A DNA stretch of 7,217 nt from Dehalococcoidales bacterium (lineage in GTDB: Bacteria; Chloroflexota; Dehalococcoidia; Dehalococcoidales; UBA2162): contig JAUSGV010000089.1 in NCBI GenBank assembly GCA_030648675.1, positions 1-7,217 on the forward strand. The letters run 5' to 3'. The position numbers and the translations under genes are program-made. Below, piece by piece: positions 5,028 through 7,217 of this stretch. Position 1 is the first letter of the stretch; the number at the start of each line of letters is the position of its first letter. The notes beneath the pieces were generated by a model that saw only the letters and a program-made list of their open reading frames with translations, was not told the origin of the DNA and made no database searches.

Positions 5028-5768
5028 GTGGTCATCAGGGAAATCCGGGCGAAAAACATCCTGTCCAAATCACAGATTTACGACTACACCATAAATCCTT
5101 ACGTCGGTTGCACTCACGCGTGTGCGTATTGTTACGCCCGTTTTATGAAGCGGTTTACCGGCCACCTTGAACCCTGGGGACGCTTCGTCGATGTCAAGGT
5201 AAATGCCGTGGATCTATTGCGGCGTGTTATCGCCAAAGCCAAACCGGGGAGGGTGTGGATAAGCGGCGTGTGCGACCCTTATCAGCCGCTGGAGAGAAAA
5301 TACCGGCTGACGCGGGGATGCCTGGAGGTATTGGCGGAACACGGCTGGACGGTCACGATCCAGACGAAGTCGCCCCTCGTGCTGCGCGACATCGACCTTT
5401 TGAGAGGCAAACCGGGCGTTGAAGTCGGGATGTCGATTGCCACGGCGGAGGAAAACATGAGGAAGTTATTCGAACCTGGCGCCCCGCCTGTCGGCGAAAG
5501 GATCAAAGCTCTCGGCGTTCTCCATGACGCAGGCGTCAGGACCTTCGCTATGATCGCACCGGTTCTGCCTGGGGCCGAAGGGCTTCCCTCGTTACTGGCG
5601 GGCAAAGTCGACCGCGTTACGATCGACAGGCTGAATTATCACTATGCCGATTGGGTATACAAAAAATACCACCTCGAAGCGTCCATGACTGACGAATTTT
5701 TCGCCGCAAAAAGCGAAGAACTAAAAAGGGCTTTCGATAGTCTGGGCATCGGGTGCCGGGTTATCTAG
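5028..5768 (+). CDS. SPL-family radical SAM protein
   Basis: This 246-residue protein belongs to the SplB-like (COG1533-type) radical SAM enzymes. The [4Fe-4S]-binding CxxxCxxC motif is seen as GCTHACAYCYAR with C28, C32 and C35, next to the family's INPYVGC lead-in. Other typical segments are SGVCDPYQPLE (79-89), TKSPLVLRDIDLL (113-125), SIATAEENMRKLFEPGAPP (136-154) and AGVRTFAMIAPVLPG (168-182). Such proteins generate a 5'-deoxyadenosyl radical from SAM. True spore photoproduct lyases repair UV-damaged spore DNA, but most short members like this have no known substrate. The frame is open back to GTG 4935, which would give 277 residues. I prefer GTG 5028 because homologous proteins usually begin close to the VIREIRAKNIL segment and the extension covers the operator-like repeats. 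Start choice is uncertain; family is firm. It is divergent from the amt operon and converges with the UbiB-like gene, 12 bases apart. Confidence 0.85.
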   Translation: MVIREIRAKNILSKSQIYDYTINPYVGCTHACAYCYARFMKRFTGHLEPWGRFVDVKVNAVDLLRRVIAKAKPGRVWISGVCDPYQPLERKYRLTRGCLEVLAEHGWTVTIQTKSPLVLRDIDLLRGKPGVEVGMSIATAEENMRKLFEPGAPPVGERIKALGVLHDAGVRTFAMIAPVLPGAEGLPSLLAGKVDRVTIDRLNYHYADWVYKKYHLEASMTDEFFAAKSEELKRAFDSLGIGCRVI

Positions 5769-5780
5769 CCGGTCGCTCGT

Positions 5781-7217
5781 CTACTTCCTGACGATGGAAA
5801 ATATCAGGACGAGTGACAGAATTCCGGCGATAAAATAACCGAAGAAGGCGAGCACCGGAATGCTGCCGACGAAAGGAGTTATCTGGGCAAGGGCGATGAC
5901 GGACGAAGATACCAGCAAGGCGGCGATAATAATGGTTAGCGACATCCGGTTGGAAACTGTCTCCATCGTCTTCCGTATAGGTTCGAGACCGATGTGCTCG
6001 AACTCTATCTTGATCTTGCCCCGACGAAGCTCGCGCACGACTAAACCGATGTCGTACGGCAAGTCCTTTACCGCATCCAGCGTGTCCAAGAGCCAGTAGA
6101 AAATCTCGGATCCCTGCTTAAAGGGATTGAACTTCTGTGTGAGCAGCCGCTGCGCATAAGGGTTGCCGACGTCCATCAGGTTCAGGTCGGCATTTAAGGT
6201 GTGTATAATGTCTTCCTCAACGGCGATACTCTTGGTGACCCAGACCAGTTGGGGACGCATTCTTCCCCCGTGCGTCATGATCGCCCGCATCATGGCGAAC
6301 AGCATGGCTCCGAGGCGGATCTCACGTGCGGGCACGTCGCTGAACTCCTTGATAATATCGGCCATCGACGGTTCGAGTTCCTCCGCCGGAATAGTGTCCT
6401 CCGTCTCCATAAGTTCGTTAAGCGAGCGGGCGACACGCCTTTCTTCACGAATCGAAATGAAATAGACGAGTTTGGCCAGTCTTTCGCGGTCGCGAAGCGA
6501 CAGCGTGGCCATCATGCCGAAGTCGACAACCCCTATGACATTTCCCGGAAGTATCAGGATGTTCCCGGGATGGGGGTCGGCGTGGAAGAAGCCGTGCTGG
6601 AATACGGCTTTAAACGAGATCATGACGCCGCGTTTGGCGATCACCTGCAGGTCGTAGCCTTCCTCCTCGAGCCTCTTGGTGTCGGCAATGGTGATGCCGT
6701 CCAGGTACTCCATTACGACGACTTTCTTCGTGCAATAATCCAGGTAGACCTCGGGTATGTGGATCGTTTCATCTCCCCGAAAGTTGAGACCGAACCGGCG
6801 CATATTTTGCCCTTCGATGCGGAAATCGAGTTCTTTTTTGATCTGCTGGGCAAATTCTTCCACGAGGCCGACCGGATTGATGAGATAGGCAGCGGGTGAA
6901 TAACGTTCGGCGGTTTGCGCGATTCGCTGCATGATATTGATGTCCAGCTCGGTGACTTCGGCGATGTCGGGCCGCTGCACTTTCAGGACAACTGGCTTAC
7001 CTTTCAACACGGCACGATGTACCTGCGCCAGGGAAGCAGCGGCTAGCGGTTTTTCATCGAAGCTGTCGAAAATTTCCGTGACGGGCTTGCCCAGTTCCGT
7101 CTCTATGATTTTCCGGGTTATCTCTCCGGGAAGGAAATGAACGGAAGCCTGGAGTTTTGTCAGTTCAACGATGAATTCCGGCGGAACCAGGTCGGGACGC
7201 GTGCTAAGCATCTGGCC
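5781..7217 (-). CDS. UbiB/AarF/ABC1-family atypical kinase (N-terminus outside window)
   Basis: This is the C-terminal 478 residues of a UbiB-like protein; the frame is open to the right edge and starts with GQMLSTRPDL, the end of the family's KxGQ motif. Counting from the first visible residue, motifs are the Ala-rich loop AAAS (59-62), the VVLKVQRP lysine (K79), the KELDFRIEGQNMRRF segment (128-142), the catalytic HADPHPGN (D214, N219) and the metal-binding DFG (D232). Two C-terminal membrane helices lie near 426-444 and 451-473. Family members have a kinase-like fold with ATPase activity and are linked to quinone or other isoprenoid lipid metabolism in the membrane; the lipid here is unknown. 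Full-length relatives are about 550 residues, so roughly 70-90 are missing by position, not by mutation. The ATG at 7211 is internal to the conserved motif and is not the start. No quinone-synthesis genes are next to it. Confidence 0.93.
   Translation of the reverse strand, partial: GQMLSTRPDLVPPEFIVELTKLQASVHFLPGEITRKIIETELGKPVTEIFDSFDEKPLAAASLAQVHRAVLKGKPVVLKVQRPDIAEVTELDINIMQRIAQTAERYSPAAYLINPVGLVEEFAQQIKKELDFRIEGQNMRRFGLNFRGDETIHIPEVYLDYCTKKVVVMEYLDGITIADTKRLEEEGYDLQVIAKRGVMISFKAVFQHGFFHADPHPGNILILPGNVIGVVDFGMMATLSLRDRERLAKLVYFISIREERRVARSLNELMETEDTIPAEELEPSMADIIKEFSDVPAREIRLGAMLFAMMRAIMTHGGRMRPQLVWVTKSIAVEEDIIHTLNADLNLMDVGNPYAQRLLTQKFNPFKQGSEIFYWLLDTLDAVKDLPYDIGLVVRELRRGKIKIEFEHIGLEPIRKTMETVSNRMSLTIIIAALLVSSSVIALAQITPFVGSIPVLAFFGYFIAGILSLVLIFSIVRK

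Noticed and set aside
6201..6899. 232-codon open frame on the plus strand
   Set aside because: It is wholly antisense to the UbiB-like gene, whose conserved motifs (HADPHPGN, DFG) are on the other strand. The frame has no family motif and no ribosome site.
1..7217. CRISPR array, tRNA, rRNA, insertion sequence or prophage attachment site
   Set aside because: No regularly spaced repeats, cloverleaf-like sequence, transposase frame or paired terminal repeats were seen.

Overview
The window holds six protein genes plus one small membrane-protein gene that is easy to miss. The sequence is bacterial. Base composition is moderate, and the minus-strand genes carry clear Shine-Dalgarno sites (GGAGGTG, AAAGGAG, AGAAGG). 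No gene fixes the taxon. The mix of a CPBP peptidase, an SPL-type radical SAM protein, a UbiB-like kinase and a signal-peptide-bearing Amt would fit an environmental, possibly anaerobic, Gram-positive-like lineage (Bacillota or Actinomycetota relatives). I hold that only weakly.

Layout. Bases 1-198 are non-coding: a C/G-rich hairpin repeat of a kind scattered between genes in many environmental bacteria, then a promoter placed almost on top of the next start codon. A CPBP intramembrane protease follows on the plus strand (199-972) and meets, with a 4 bp gap, the end of a leftward cluster spanning 4864 to 977. In transcription order that cluster is: a 35-residue single-span membrane protein, an Amt ammonium transporter, a PP2C-type phosphatase and an ArsB/NhaD-type ion transporter. 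Gaps are small (32, 81 and 16 bp) and each gene has its own ribosome site, so this looks like one operon, with a strong hairpin between amt and the phosphatase gene. From about 4865 to 5027 lies a divergent control region with an AT-rich inverted repeat and a TGTTAC/GTAACA palindrome plus a third half-site. Rightward from it runs an SPL-family radical SAM gene (start probably 5028, end 5768). This converges with a UbiB/AarF-like kinase gene on the minus strand (5781 to beyond the right edge), whose N-terminus is cut off by the window.

How the parts may work together. Amt moves ammonium, and the 35-residue protein is placed where small transporter subunits are often encoded. The phosphatase could connect the two transporters to a Ser/Thr phosphorylation circuit, but no kinase of that type is visible and no glnK (the usual amt partner) is present here. 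The control-region palindrome resembles a GlnR/TnrA nitrogen box with one extra spacer base. The four-gene cluster is the best candidate for something undescribed; its functional unity is inference from gene order. A second theme is that both plus-strand genes lack Shine-Dalgarno sites and have a TAnnnT hexamer 6-8 bases before the start codon, suggesting leaderless mRNAs.
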